NCBI GenBank assembly: GCA_002479405.1
Contig: DLMX01000054.1
Location: 1 to 11,979, forward strand
DNA from: Methylophilaceae bacterium UBA7525
GTDB taxonomy: Bacteria > Pseudomonadota > Gammaproteobacteria > Burkholderiales > Methylophilaceae
DNA length: 11,979 bases
Direction of reading: 5' to 3'
The translations under genes were made by a program, and so were the position numbers. Below are positions 1 to 6,636 of this stretch, one piece after another; positions within the stretch are counted from its first letter, which is position 1; each line of letters begins with the position of its first letter. The notes beneath the pieces are model-generated. The model saw only the letters and a list, made by a program, of their open reading frames with translations, did no database searches and was not told the origin of the DNA.

Positions 1-320
1 GCAAGGAGCTGAGGGGATAAAGACTTGAGTTTTTCTGAATTGGTGATATTCAAAAAAACTCATCCACAAAACCTGTGGATAGTTTTGTGGATGAGCTTCG
101 AATAACGTTGCTAAGTTACCAGACTTATTAGCTTTTTTTTACGGTGATTAGATTTTGAACAAATAATAATTTATTAAAAATCAACAACTTGCAAAAAACA
201 CCATAAAAACAACCGTTAAACCGTACATCAGATTGTCACATGCATCAAAACTGTGCATAAGCAACGATTTTTTTAAGCCTGCTTTGAAGCATCGCAGCTA
301 AGTTGTTCACTGGAAAGGAA
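1..320. other. AT-rich intergenic region downstream of fabF
   Basis: I find no convincing protein-coding gene here on either strand. It is markedly richer in A and T than the genes to its right. It holds the minus-strand terminator at 52-95. On the plus strand there is a weak, imperfect hairpin (GCTAA at 110-114 with TTAGC at 128-132) followed by eight T at 133-140, which could help end rightward transcription arriving from outside the window. Positions 141-320 show only A/T runs and no structure I can assign. pabC, which follows fabF in E. coli, is not present in these 320 bases. Confidence 0.6.
52..95 (-). terminator. Rho-independent terminator of the fab cluster
   Basis: A perfect 14-bp inverted repeat (59-72 with 82-95) encloses a 9-nt loop. 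Read on the minus strand, it is followed directly by seven T (complement of the A run at 52-58). That is the layout of an intrinsic terminator for leftward transcription. It lies about 225 nt beyond the fabF stop, so the mRNA would have a long 3' untranslated region unless it ends earlier or a separate short RNA starts in between. The heptamer TGTGGAT occurs three times within it, once inverted, allowing an alternative smaller hairpin (62-68 with 74-80). Confidence 0.85.
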
Positions 321-1553
321 TTAGATTTTCCTGAACACCAGGCTGCCGTTGGTACCACCAAAACCGAAATTGTTCTTCAGTGCATATTCAATCTTCATGT
401 CTCGTGCGGTGTTGGCACAGAAATCGAGATCGCATTCCGGATCCTGGTTGAATATGTTGATGGTCGGCGGTGAAACCTGATGGTGAATGGATAGCACAGT
501 AAACACTGATTCCAGGCCGCCTGCCCCGCCAAGCAAATGGCCGGTCATGGACTTCGTGGAATTGACTACCAGGTTTTTGGCATGGCCGCCGAACGCAGCC
601 TTGATGGCGTTGGTTTCGTTGGCATCACCCAGAGGCGTCGAGGTACCGTGAGCATTGATGAATTGCACCTGGTCAGGACTGATGCCGGCATTCTGCATGG
701 CATTACGCATGGAGCGGCGTGGGCCGTCCATGTTCGGCGCAGTCATGTGGTAGGCATCAGCACTCATGCCGTAACCGACCAGCTCGGCATATATCTTTGC
801 GCCACGTTTTTTGGCTGATTCGTATTCCTCCAGCACCATGACACCGGCACCTTCGCCGATGACAAAGCCATCGCGGTCCTTGTCCCACGGACGGCTTGAT
901 GTGGCCGGATCGTCATTACGGGTGGAAAGCGCGCGGGCAGCGGCAAAGCCACCTACTGACAACTCCGTGATCGCCGCTTCTGCGCCGCCGGCGATCATGA
1001 CATCTGCATCGCCGTACTCGATCATACGCGCAGCGTCACCGATGGAATGGGTGCCGGTCGTACAAGCCGTGACGATGGAGACATTGGGGCCCTTGAAGCC
1101 ATACATGATGGACAGGTTGCCCGAAATCATGTTGATGATGGTGCCGGGAATGAAGAACGGCGATATCTTGCGTGGGCCGCCTTCGTCATAGGTATCGTTG
1201 GTTTCCTCGATCAAGCGCAGACCACCGATGCCGGAACCGATGGAAACACCGATGCGTTCGGCGTTTTCTTCAGTGGCAACAATGCCTGAATCCTTGACTG
1301 CCTCGATTGCTGCGGCCAAGCCGTACTGGATGAAAACATCCATACGACGAGCTTCTTTTGCCGGCAGATATTGCGAAACATCGAAATCCTTCACTTCACC
1401 AGCAATCTGGGAAGCGAAGTTGCTTGGATCAAATTTGCTGATTCTGGTGATACCGGACTTGCCGGCAACAAGATTGGACCAGGATGTCTCGACACCGATA
1501 CCAACTGGTGACACGACTCCAAGGCCAGTGACTACAATTCTTCGTTTTTGCAT
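321..1553 (-). CDS. fabF: Beta-ketoacyl-ACP synthase II
   Basis: FabF condenses malonyl-ACP with a growing acyl-ACP in the cytoplasm, the elongation step of type II fatty acid synthesis. In E. coli this enzyme also governs the temperature-dependent step to C18:1. The 410-residue protein has the usual length and the full thiolase-fold active site: nucleophile Cys164 in TACTTGTHS, His302 in [11 protein letters not shown], Lys334 in NSTKSMTGH and His339. The glycine-rich FGFGGTNGS loop near residues 396-404 is the expected C-terminal gate. The ATG at 1553 gives the canonical start [12 protein letters not shown]. The upstream ribosome site is weak (AGAG just before the ATG) and follows a 10-bp hairpin. 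It is the last gene of the cluster, 62 nt after acpP. FabB is the paralogous alternative, but the partnership with acpP and the sequence favour FabF. Confidence 0.97.
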   Translation of the reverse strand: MQKRRIVVTGLGVVSPVGIGVETSWSNLVAGKSGITRISKFDPSNFASQIAGEVKDFDVSQYLPAKEARRMDVFIQYGLAAAIEAVKDSGIVATEENAERIGVSIGSGIGGLRLIEETNDTYDEGGPRKISPFFIPGTIINMISGNLSIMYGFKGPNVSIVTACTTGTHSIGDAARMIEYGDADVMIAGGAEAAITELSVGGFAAARALSTRNDDPATSSRPWDKDRDGFVIGEGAGVMVLEEYESAKKRGAKIYAELVGYGMSADAYHMTAPNMDGPRRSMRNAMQNAGISPDQVQFINAHGTSTPLGDANETNAIKAAFGGHAKNLVVNSTKSMTGHLLGGAGGLESVFTVLSIHHQVSPPTINIFNQDPECDLDFCANTARDMKIEYALKNNFGFGGTNGSLVFRKI

Positions 1554-1563
1554 GCTCTATATG

Positions 1564-1589
1564 TCAAGAGCGCCTGGAAGCGCTCTTGA
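1564..1589 (-). promoter_or_regulatory. Hairpin between acpP and fabF
   Basis: A perfect 10-bp stem (1564-1573 with 1580-1589) with a 6-nt loop lies between the acpP stop and the fabF start. On the minus strand no T run follows it, so it is not a standard intrinsic terminator. It begins 26 nt after acpP and ends 10 nt before the fabF ATG. A plausible role is protecting the acpP mRNA 3' end or uncoupling acpP output from fabF, because carrier protein is needed in large excess over the synthase. That role is inference; the inverted repeat itself is plain in the sequence. Confidence 0.6.
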
Positions 1590-1615
1590 TTTTCAATTGG
1601 TTAAAGTGCCGGGGC

Positions 1616-1852
1616 TTACTTCAAGTTAGCAGTAACGTAGTCAATTGCTTGTTGTACGTTAGTGATCTTTTCGGCTTCTTCATCCGGGATTTCGCAATCA
1701 AACTCTTCTTCCAGTGCCATGACCAATTCAACTGTATCCAGTGAGTCGGCACCCAAGTCATCCACGAAAGAGGAAGTGTTTTTCACATCAGCCTCATTAG
1801 CACCCAGTTGCTCAGCAACGATTTTCTTAACGCGTTGTTCGATGTCAGACAT
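1616..1852 (-). CDS. acpP: Acyl carrier protein
   Basis: AcpP carries the growing acyl chain as a thioester on 4'-phosphopantetheine and delivers it to every enzyme of this cluster and to acyltransferases. The protein has 78 residues, the same length as E. coli AcpP, and is very acidic. Ser37 in the [10 protein letters not shown] motif is the phosphopantetheine attachment site at the start of helix II, the recognition helix ([11 protein letters not shown]). The ATG at 1852 is preceded by AAAAGGGG about 8 nt upstream, a good ribosome site suited to high expression. A 101-nt gap separates it from fabG, larger than other gaps in the cluster and with room for its own promoter. A stable hairpin follows the stop codon. 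Confidence 0.98.
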   Translation of the reverse strand: MSDIEQRVKKIVAEQLGANEADVKNTSSFVDDLGADSLDTVELVMALEEEFDCEIPDEEAEKITNVQQAIDYVTANLK

Positions 1853-1878
1853 CTAAATACCCCTTTTAAATATTCAAG

Positions 1879-1905
1879 CTTATAAAACTCGAGACATTCT
1901 AACAA
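1879..1905 (-). promoter_or_regulatory. Possible acpP promoter
   Basis: On the minus strand TTGTTA (1905-1900) is followed 15 nt later by TATAAG (1884-1879) in the A/T-rich gap between fabG and acpP. Both hexamers are imperfect and the spacing is short, so this is only a candidate. A dedicated acpP promoter would be expected because carrier protein must exceed the enzymes, and E. coli acpP has additional promoters near this position. Confidence 0.25.
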
Positions 1906-1953
1906 AAGTCCCAAGGAATTCAAAAATCTTCAATGCGCCTGGTTTCAGTCGCA

Positions 1954-2694
1954 TCAAACCATTAACATACCGCCGTTCACATGCAGGGTTTCGCCTGTGA
2001 TGTAAGCTGCTGCAGGTGAAGCCAGGAAGGCGACTGCAGCAGCGATTTCTTCTGCCTGACCAAGCCGGCCAGCCGGAATGTGCTGAAGCAGCGCTTGTCG
2101 TTGTTCCTCTGGCAGTTCGCGTGTCATGTCCGTATCAATAAAGCCCGGAGCCACACAGTTTACCGTAATTCCACGGCTGCCGAGTTCTGCTGCCAGAGAT
2201 TTGCTGAAACCTGTCATACCGGCTTTTGCGGCGGCATAGTTGGTTTGACCGGCATTGCCCATGTGGCCGACGACGGATGAAATATTGATGATGCGGCCGC
2301 TACGAGCCTTCATCATGGGCCGGATGACGGCCTGAGACATACGGTAAACGGATTTCAGATTGGTGCTGATGACGGCATCCCAGTCCTCGTCCTTCATGCG
2401 CATCAGCAAGGTGTCACGGGTAATACCGGCGTTGTTCACGAGTATGGTCACATCGCCGAACTGTTCGGCGACTGCCTTCAGCAACTGATCAATCTGGGCG
2501 GCATCATTGACATCCAGCGCCATGCCCATACCATTGATCTGATTTTGTTGCAGCGCCTGGGAAATCTGTTCGGCGCCGGATGCAGATGTTGCCGTACCAA
2601 TTACGACTGCACCCTGCTTGCCCAGTTCATGAGCAATTGCCGCTCCGATACCGCGACTGGCACCGGTCACCAGTGCGATTTGTCCATTGAGCAT
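1954..2694 (-). CDS. fabG: 3-oxoacyl-ACP reductase
   Basis: FabG reduces beta-ketoacyl-ACP to the 3-hydroxy form with NADPH, the first reduction of each elongation cycle. The 246-residue protein is a classical short-chain dehydrogenase: nucleotide-binding TGASRGIG at residues 10-17, NNAG at 87-90, and the catalytic tetrad Asn112, Ser140, Tyr153, Lys157 (Tyr-x-x-x-Lys in NYAAAK). The C-terminal GETLHVNGGM is typical of FabG. The reading frame is open for 62 more codons upstream, but those overlap fabD in another frame. The ATG at 2694 is preferred because it gives the family start MLNGQIALVTGASRG and has a strong ribosome site 5 nt upstream. It sits 44 nt after fabD and 101 nt before acpP. Confidence 0.97.
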   Translation of the reverse strand: MLNGQIALVTGASRGIGAAIAHELGKQGAVVIGTATSASGAEQISQALQQNQINGMGMALDVNDAAQIDQLLKAVAEQFGDVTILVNNAGITRDTLLMRMKDEDWDAVISTNLKSVYRMSQAVIRPMMKARSGRIINISSVVGHMGNAGQTNYAAAKAGMTGFSKSLAAELGSRGITVNCVAPGFIDTDMTRELPEEQRQALLQHIPAGRLGQAEEIAAAVAFLASPAAAYITGETLHVNGGMLMV

Positions 2695-2699
2695 CTTGT

Positions 2700-2705
2700 C
2701 TCCTC
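2700..2705 (-). promoter_or_regulatory. fabG ribosome binding site
   Basis: GAGGAG on the minus strand lies 5 nt before the ATG at 2694. It is the best Shine-Dalgarno match in the leftward cluster and decides the fabG start against upstream in-frame starts that would run into fabD. Confidence 0.8.
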
Positions 2706-2738
2706 GAATACTGAAATTCTTATTGTATTGATCTGCTG

Positions 2739-3668
2739 TTATTGGTCGAACTGTGTACTGGCTTCGTCCATGGCCTCGGGACTGGTCAAGGCGATGCAAG
2801 GCAGTTCGGCAATGATACGTTTGGTCAGGCCGGCCAACACCTTGCCCGGCCCGCATTCGGCACTGGCTTGCGCACCGCATGCATGGATATGCTGCACAGT
2901 TTCCACCCAGCGTACCGGACTGTAAAGCTGCCGCACTAGCGCCTCCTTGATTTTCTCTGGCTCAGTATAAGCAGCTACATCCGCATTGTGAAGCACGGGA
3001 ATGCTGCCGGCAGACATGGGAACGGCTGCAATGTAGCGCGCGAGTTCATCTGCTGCTGGTTTCATCAGTGCGCAATGCGATGGTACGCTGACCGGCAGTG
3101 GCAAGGCGCGCTTTGCCCCCTTGGCTTTTGCGGCTTCCATGCCACGTTCAACAGCAGACTTATGTCCGGCAATCACGACCTGACCGGGTGAATTCAGATT
3201 GACCGCTTCCAGCACTTCGCCCTGCGCCGCTTCAGCACAGACGGCGCGCACGGTATCGTCATCCAGGCCAAGAATTGCAGCCATGGCACCTACCCCTTCA
3301 GCCACCGCGTTCTGCATCACTTCGGCACGATAGCGAACCAATGGCAACGCGTCTTCGTAACTAATCACACCGGCAGCCACCAGTGCCGTATATTCACCCA
3401 GGCTGTGCCCGGCCATGATGCTTGGCTGCTGGTCGTTGCGTGACTGCCACAAACGCCAGGTGGCGACACCGGCAGCCAGCATCAGCGGTTGGGTATTGGC
3501 GGTCTGATTCAGCAGTTCATTGGGTTCAGTGGCCATCTGCCAGAAATTCTGACCCAGTATTTCAGATGCCTCAACAAATGTGGATTTGATAATGGCATTG
3601 TCACCAAAGCCCTGCATCATGCCTACGGATTGAGAGCCCTGGCCGGGAAAGAAAAATGCAAATTTCAT
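2739..3668 (-). CDS. fabD: Malonyl-CoA:ACP transacylase
   Basis: FabD transfers malonyl from CoA to acyl carrier protein and supplies the extender unit for FabH and FabF. The 309-residue length equals that of E. coli FabD. The N-terminal FFPGQGSQ (residues 6-13) forms the oxyanion region, GHSLGEY carries nucleophile Ser89, Arg114 (YRAEVMQ) is placed to bind the malonyl carboxylate, and His198 in PSHCALM completes the dyad. The ATG at 3668 gives the standard start MKFAFFFPGQGSQ; its ribosome site is weak (TGAGA). It lies 45 nt after fabH and 44 nt before fabG, consistent with one transcript. Nothing is unusual in the sequence. Confidence 0.97.
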   Translation of the reverse strand: MKFAFFFPGQGSQSVGMMQGFGDNAIIKSTFVEASEILGQNFWQMATEPNELLNQTANTQPLMLAAGVATWRLWQSRNDQQPSIMAGHSLGEYTALVAAGVISYEDALPLVRYRAEVMQNAVAEGVGAMAAILGLDDDTVRAVCAEAAQGEVLEAVNLNSPGQVVIAGHKSAVERGMEAAKAKGAKRALPLPVSVPSHCALMKPAADELARYIAAVPMSAGSIPVLHNADVAAYTEPEKIKEALVRQLYSPVRWVETVQHIHACGAQASAECGPGKVLAGLTKRIIAELPCIALTSPEAMDEASTQFDQ

Positions 3669-3713
3669 TGGATATCTCAGGATAATTGAATGGATATTTT
3701 ATTGAAGTGATGC

Positions 3714-4667
3714 TCAATACTTCATTAAAACAGAACCCCAGGTAAAACCACCACCAAAAGCCTCCATCAGAATGGTTTCACCACGCTTGATTCTGCCATC
3801 GCGGACAGCGACATCAAGAGCCAGCGGAATAGAGGCGGCAGAAGTGTTTCCATGCTCACCGACGGTCACGACGACACGATCCATGCCCATGCCCAGTTTT
3901 TTCGCTGTGGATTGCAATATACGGATGTTGGCCTGATGCGGCACCAGCCAGTCCACATCGGATTTTTGCATGCCATTGGCGTCCAGCGTTTCATCGACGA
4001 TGGCATCCAGAGTGTTGACGGCGACCTTGAACACGGAATTGCCTTCCATGTAGATGGTACCGCAGCCGTCCTTCTTGGAAACGCCGCAAGCCACATTCAG
4101 AAGATGGGCATAACTGCCATCGGCATGCAGATGCGTCGAAAGGATGCCTTGCTCGTCACTGGCTTTCAGAATGACTGCGCCGGCGCCATCACCCCAGAGG
4201 ATGCAGTTGCTGCGATCCGTCCAGTCGGTAATGCGTGACATGGTTTCTGCACCTATGACCAGAGCACACTTTGTACTGCCGCTCTTGATGAAATTATCGG
4301 CTGTAGCCAGAGCGTAAACAAAACCACTACAGACCGCCTGCAGGTCAAATGCCGGGCAACTGGCAATGCCAAGTTTGTCCTGCACCAGACAGGCGGTGCT
4401 TGGAAAAACGCGATCCGGGGTGGTGGTGGCCACGATAATCAGATCGATATCGCCGGGATTGACGTTTGTAGCCGCCATTGCGCGACGGGCTGCCTCGACA
4501 GAGAGATCGCTGGTAAATTCACCTTCTGCTGCAATATGCCTTTGGCGGATTCCGGTGCGAGTGACGATCCACTCATCCGTGGTATCCACCATCTTTTCCA
4601 GATCGGCATTGGTTAAAATCTTTTCCGGCAGATAACTGCCGGTCCCTGCGATACGTGAATACTTCAT
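3714..4667 (-). CDS. fabH: Beta-ketoacyl-ACP synthase III
   Basis: FabH starts fatty acid synthesis by condensing acetyl-CoA with malonyl-ACP, and so helps set the flux and the primer type. The 317-residue length equals that of E. coli FabH. The active-site triad is intact: Cys113 in [11 protein letters not shown], His244 in VPHQANIRI and Asn274 in [12 protein letters not shown]. The C-terminal [10 protein letters not shown] motif is characteristic. The start overlaps the plsX stop by four bases (ATGA at 4667-4664), implying translational coupling, which fits two enzymes acting at the entry to and exit from the pathway. FabD follows after 45 nt. Primer preference cannot be judged from the sequence, but straight-chain acetyl priming is the norm in proteobacteria. 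Confidence 0.97.
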   Translation of the reverse strand: MKYSRIAGTGSYLPEKILTNADLEKMVDTTDEWIVTRTGIRQRHIAAEGEFTSDLSVEAARRAMAATNVNPGDIDLIIVATTTPDRVFPSTACLVQDKLGIASCPAFDLQAVCSGFVYALATADNFIKSGSTKCALVIGAETMSRITDWTDRSNCILWGDGAGAVILKASDEQGILSTHLHADGSYAHLLNVACGVSKKDGCGTIYMEGNSVFKVAVNTLDAIVDETLDANGMQKSDVDWLVPHQANIRILQSTAKKLGMGMDRVVVTVGEHGNTSAASIPLALDVAVRDGRIKRGETILMEAFGGGFTWGSVLMKY

Positions 4668-5725
4668 GCAATCTCTTTCGATGCTGATTCAGCCGACGAT
4701 ATTGATACAGCATTTGGCTTGATATGTTCAATTTCCAGCTGTTCTGTGATTCTGCGCAGCACACCGCTTCTGGCCTCTTCGGTAGCGGCCTTGATAGCAT
4801 GCAGGAAAGAGAAATCATCAGCACCGCCGTGACTCTTCACCACGATACCACGCAAACCGAGAAAACTGGCGCCGTTATAACGACGAGGATCCAGGCGGCG
4901 TTTGAATGACTTGAGTACCGGCAGAGCGACAATTGCCATCAGTTTGGTGATCCAGTTGCGCTTGAATTCCGCAATCAGAAACCTGCTCATCATCTGCGCC
5001 AGACCCTCGGAGGTCTTCAGTGCCACGTTGCCGACAAAACCATCGCATACGACCACATCGGTCGTGCCCTTGTAAATATCGGTACCTTCGACATTGCCGT
5101 AGAAGTTGAGGTGGCTGGCGCGCAGCAATTCCCCAGCCTGCTTGACGATCTCATTGCCTTTGATATCTTCCGAACCGATATTGAGCAGGCCTACGGTTGG
5201 CCGTTCCTTGTGCTCGACGCAGGAGACCAGCATGGCGCCCATGACAGCGAACTGCAGCAATTGTTCCGGTGTGCAATCGGCATTGGCACCCAGATCCAGC
5301 ATATAGGTCGTGCCCTTTTGATTAGGCAATATGGCCGCGATGGCCGGTCGGTCGATACCGGGCAGGGTTTTCAGGACAAAACGCGCAGTCGCCATCAACG
5401 CACCGGTATTGCCGGCACTGACACAGGCATTGGCTTCGCCGGTCTTGACCAGATTGATGGCCACACGCATGGAAGAATCTTTCTTGTTCTTCATCGCGCT
5501 TTGCGGGGACTCATCCATGGTCACCACTTCACTGGCGTGATGTATGCGTAGACGGGGACTGGCTTTCGCACCTCTGGCGCCCAATTCGGCTTCAATCGCC
5601 TCGGTCAGGCCGACCAGAATGATGTTGAGTTCGTCGTCCTGTTTGAGCGCTTCGAGCGCAGCAGGTATCGTGACATGCGGGCCGTGATCGCCCCCCATGA
5701 CATCGATAGCGACAGTGATATCCAT
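4664..5725 (-). CDS. plsX: Phosphate acyltransferase PlsX
   Basis: PlsX converts acyl-ACP and phosphate to acyl-phosphate, the donor used by PlsY to make lysophosphatidic acid at the membrane. It links the fab enzymes to phospholipid synthesis. The 353-residue protein begins with the family signature [11 protein letters not shown] (residues 6-16), then SAGNTGAL (103-110), LDLGAN (143-148) and [10 protein letters not shown] (228-237). A hydrophobic, basic-flanked stretch near residues 261-277 fits the peripheral membrane contact known for the family. The ribosome site before the ATG at 5725 is poor. It follows rpmF after 82 nt containing a terminator-like hairpin and overlaps fabH by four bases, so its level may depend on readthrough from rpmF. 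The last 25 residues are Ser/Ala-rich and look like a variable tail. Confidence 0.96.
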   Translation of the reverse strand: MDITVAIDVMGGDHGPHVTIPAALEALKQDDELNIILVGLTEAIEAELGARGAKASPRLRIHHASEVVTMDESPQSAMKNKKDSSMRVAINLVKTGEANACVSAGNTGALMATARFVLKTLPGIDRPAIAAILPNQKGTTYMLDLGANADCTPEQLLQFAVMGAMLVSCVEHKERPTVGLLNIGSEDIKGNEIVKQAGELLRASHLNFYGNVEGTDIYKGTTDVVVCDGFVGNVALKTSEGLAQMMSRFLIAEFKRNWITKLMAIVALPVLKSFKRRLDPRRYNGASFLGLRGIVVKSHGGADDFSFLHAIKAATEEARSGVLRRITEQLEIEHIKPNAVSISSAESASKEIA

Positions 5726-5755
5726 GTTCGCTATTAGCTTCTGGAAATAGAAAAG

Positions 5756-5790
5756 ATAAAAACAGATGGCGGGTGAAAATTACCCGCCAT
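5756..5790 (-). terminator. Terminator/attenuator between rpmF and plsX
   Basis: A perfect 9-bp GC-rich stem (5766-5774 with 5782-5790, loop 7 nt) lies between rpmF and plsX. Read leftward it is followed by CTGTTTTTATCTTTT, so a U-rich tract starts about 3 nt after the stem. This resembles an intrinsic terminator and probably acts as a partial one, lowering fab expression relative to ribosomal protein L32. No clear promoter is visible between it and plsX, so some readthrough is needed. Confidence 0.65.
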
Positions 5791-5807
5791 GCTGGTTTTG
5801 GAAAGGA

Positions 5808-5987
5808 TTACTCGCCCTTGGCAGGCATAACCTTGCGGCCACGGTAGTAGCCGTTAGGGCTGACGTGGTGACGCAGGTGGGTCTCACCGGTGGTTGGCTC
5901 GACAGCCAGTGCCGGGTTGGTCAGGGAATCGTGTGAACGATGCATGCCACGCTTGGAGGGTGACTTCTTGTTTTGTTGAACGGCCAT
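5808..5987 (-). CDS. rpmF: 50S ribosomal protein L32
   Basis: L32 is a small structural protein of the large ribosomal subunit. The 59-residue product starts [20 protein letters not shown], contains GETHLRHH near residues 34-41 and ends with [14 protein letters not shown], matching proteobacterial, especially betaproteobacterial, L32. It lacks the paired zinc-binding cysteines found in many Gram-positive and other L32 proteins, which is normal here. The start at 5987 has a good ribosome site, AGGAG at 5999-5995. It follows yceD by 42 nt and precedes plsX by 82 nt, the same order as in E. coli. The gene is easily missed because of its size. A terminator-like hairpin follows it. Confidence 0.98.
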   Translation of the reverse strand: MAVQQNKKSPSKRGMHRSHDSLTNPALAVEPTTGETHLRHHVSPNGYYRGRKVMPAKGE

Positions 5988-6029
5988 GATAATGCTCCTG
6001 TAAATACTTCTTTAAATAAACTTGCCAGC

Positions 6030-6539
6030 CTACTTTTTGCTCTTGAGCAGTTCCAGCTTGGCAAATGGATTAGGTTTCTTGTAATCGCCTGTGTTGTTTT
6101 CATTGCCGCACTCACCCTCTTCATGCTTGGGCGCGATCGGCAAAGCCAACAGCAATTCGTCCTCTATCAATTCAAGCACGGGCATTTCAGCTTGAATCAG
6201 CAGATAATCCTCTTCATCACTTTCATCTTCCGGCGCTGGCATATCCGATTCATTTCGCACTAATATAAAATGCGTATCGATCGAAATCTCGTGCTCGAAA
6301 GGCTGCAGGCAACGCTGACAAATCAGACTCAATGCTCCCTGCACCAGCAACCGGATATAGGGGGCGTTGTTTGCATCCTTACCACCCTGCAACCGGCAAT
6401 CCAGCTGACCCTCGGTATTGGCCAGCGTGTCGGCAAGACGCGAAAAATGCAAAACGGAGATTATATCATGAATTTCAAGCGCTTTCTGCGCAAACTCAAT
6501 GTTGTTAATCACCGTGCTCTGATTGATTGATGCAGCCAT
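6030..6539 (-). CDS. yceD: DUF177 family protein YceD
   Basis: This is a DUF177 protein of 169 residues. The family is nearly always encoded next to rpmF and is linked to 23S rRNA accumulation in plants and bacteria, but its biochemical role is not settled. The CQRC pair at residues 74-77 (LICQRCLQPFEH), a single Cys144, an acidic stretch at about 99-111 and the C-terminal KPNPFAKLELLK are family features; the cysteines may bind metal. The ATG at 6539 has no Shine-Dalgarno sequence before it (GCCCCCT), and the predicted promoter would start RNA only about 3 nt upstream, so translation from this codon would be leaderless. An in-frame GTG at 6512 (residue 10) would leave a leader of about 30 nt and is a possible alternative start. 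Confidence 0.9.
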   Translation of the reverse strand: MAASINQSTVINNIEFAQKALEIHDIISVLHFSRLADTLANTEGQLDCRLQGGKDANNAPYIRLLVQGALSLICQRCLQPFEHEISIDTHFILVRNESDMPAPEDESDEEDYLLIQAEMPVLELIEDELLLALPIAPKHEEGECGNENNTGDYKKPNPFAKLELLKSKK

Positions 6540-6548
6540 AGGGGGCGC

Positions 6549-6577
6549 ATGATATAATCTTCGAGATTTTGTGTCAA
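6549..6577 (-). promoter_or_regulatory. Promoter of the yceD-rpmF-fab operon
   Basis: On the minus strand a perfect TTGACA -35 (6577-6572) is separated by exactly 17 nt from TATCAT (6554-6549), five of six matches to the -10 consensus. This is the best sigma70-type promoter in the window. Transcription would begin near 6542, almost at the yceD ATG (6539). Upstream of the -35, CCTGA occurs twice with 9-nt periodicity (6595-6591 and 6586-6582), a possible but unproven regulator site. Confidence 0.75.
6550..6558 (+). promoter_or_regulatory. Extended -10 promoter for pycAB
   Basis: TGATATAAT on the plus strand is a perfect extended -10 (TGn plus TATAAT at 6553-6558). There is no good -35 at normal spacing (the nearest, TTGATG at 6527-6532, is 20 nt away), which is tolerated by extended -10 promoters. 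RNA would start near 6565, giving a leader of about 72 nt before the GTG of pycA. This -10 overlaps the -10 of the opposing yceD promoter by two bases. Confidence 0.6.
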
Positions 6578-6593
6578 AAAATCAGGTTTTTCA

Positions 6594-6620
6594 GGCCAAA
6601 CAATAGTTTGGTTTCTTTTT
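6594..6620 (+). terminator. Terminator-like hairpin in the pycA leader
   Basis: CCAAAC (6596-6601) pairs with GTTTGG (6606-6611) around an AATA loop, extended by two G-T pairs, and is followed by TTTCTTTTT ending at 6620. It lies between the predicted pycAB start site (about 6565) and the GTG start (6637), the position of a transcription attenuator. The stem is short, so it may be weak. No recognised riboswitch class or leader peptide goes with it. Confidence 0.4.
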
Positions 6621-6636
6621 GGATGCGGGTTCGTTT

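Noticed and set aside
1..50. Possible gene end or start at the left edge
   Set aside because: Fifty bases show no motif or frame that can be tied to a known gene; it is left unassigned.
1562..1567. Perfect TTGACA on the minus strand just before fabF as a promoter
   Set aside because: It is part of the acpP-fabF hairpin and no -10-like hexamer occurs at 16-18 nt spacing.
2695..2880. N-terminal extension of FabG by 62 residues
   Set aside because: The extra codons overlap fabD in another frame, and the ATG at 2694 has GAGGAG at ideal spacing and gives the family-standard start.
6571..6606. Mini-frame of 11 codons (GTG to TAG) in the pycA leader, as a leader peptide
   Set aside because: It has no Shine-Dalgarno, begins almost at the predicted transcript start and shows no run of regulatory codons.
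6619..6636. TTG start six codons upstream for pycA
   Set aside because: No ribosome site precedes it and it lies in the U-rich tail of the leader hairpin; GTG at 6637 gives the usual N terminus.
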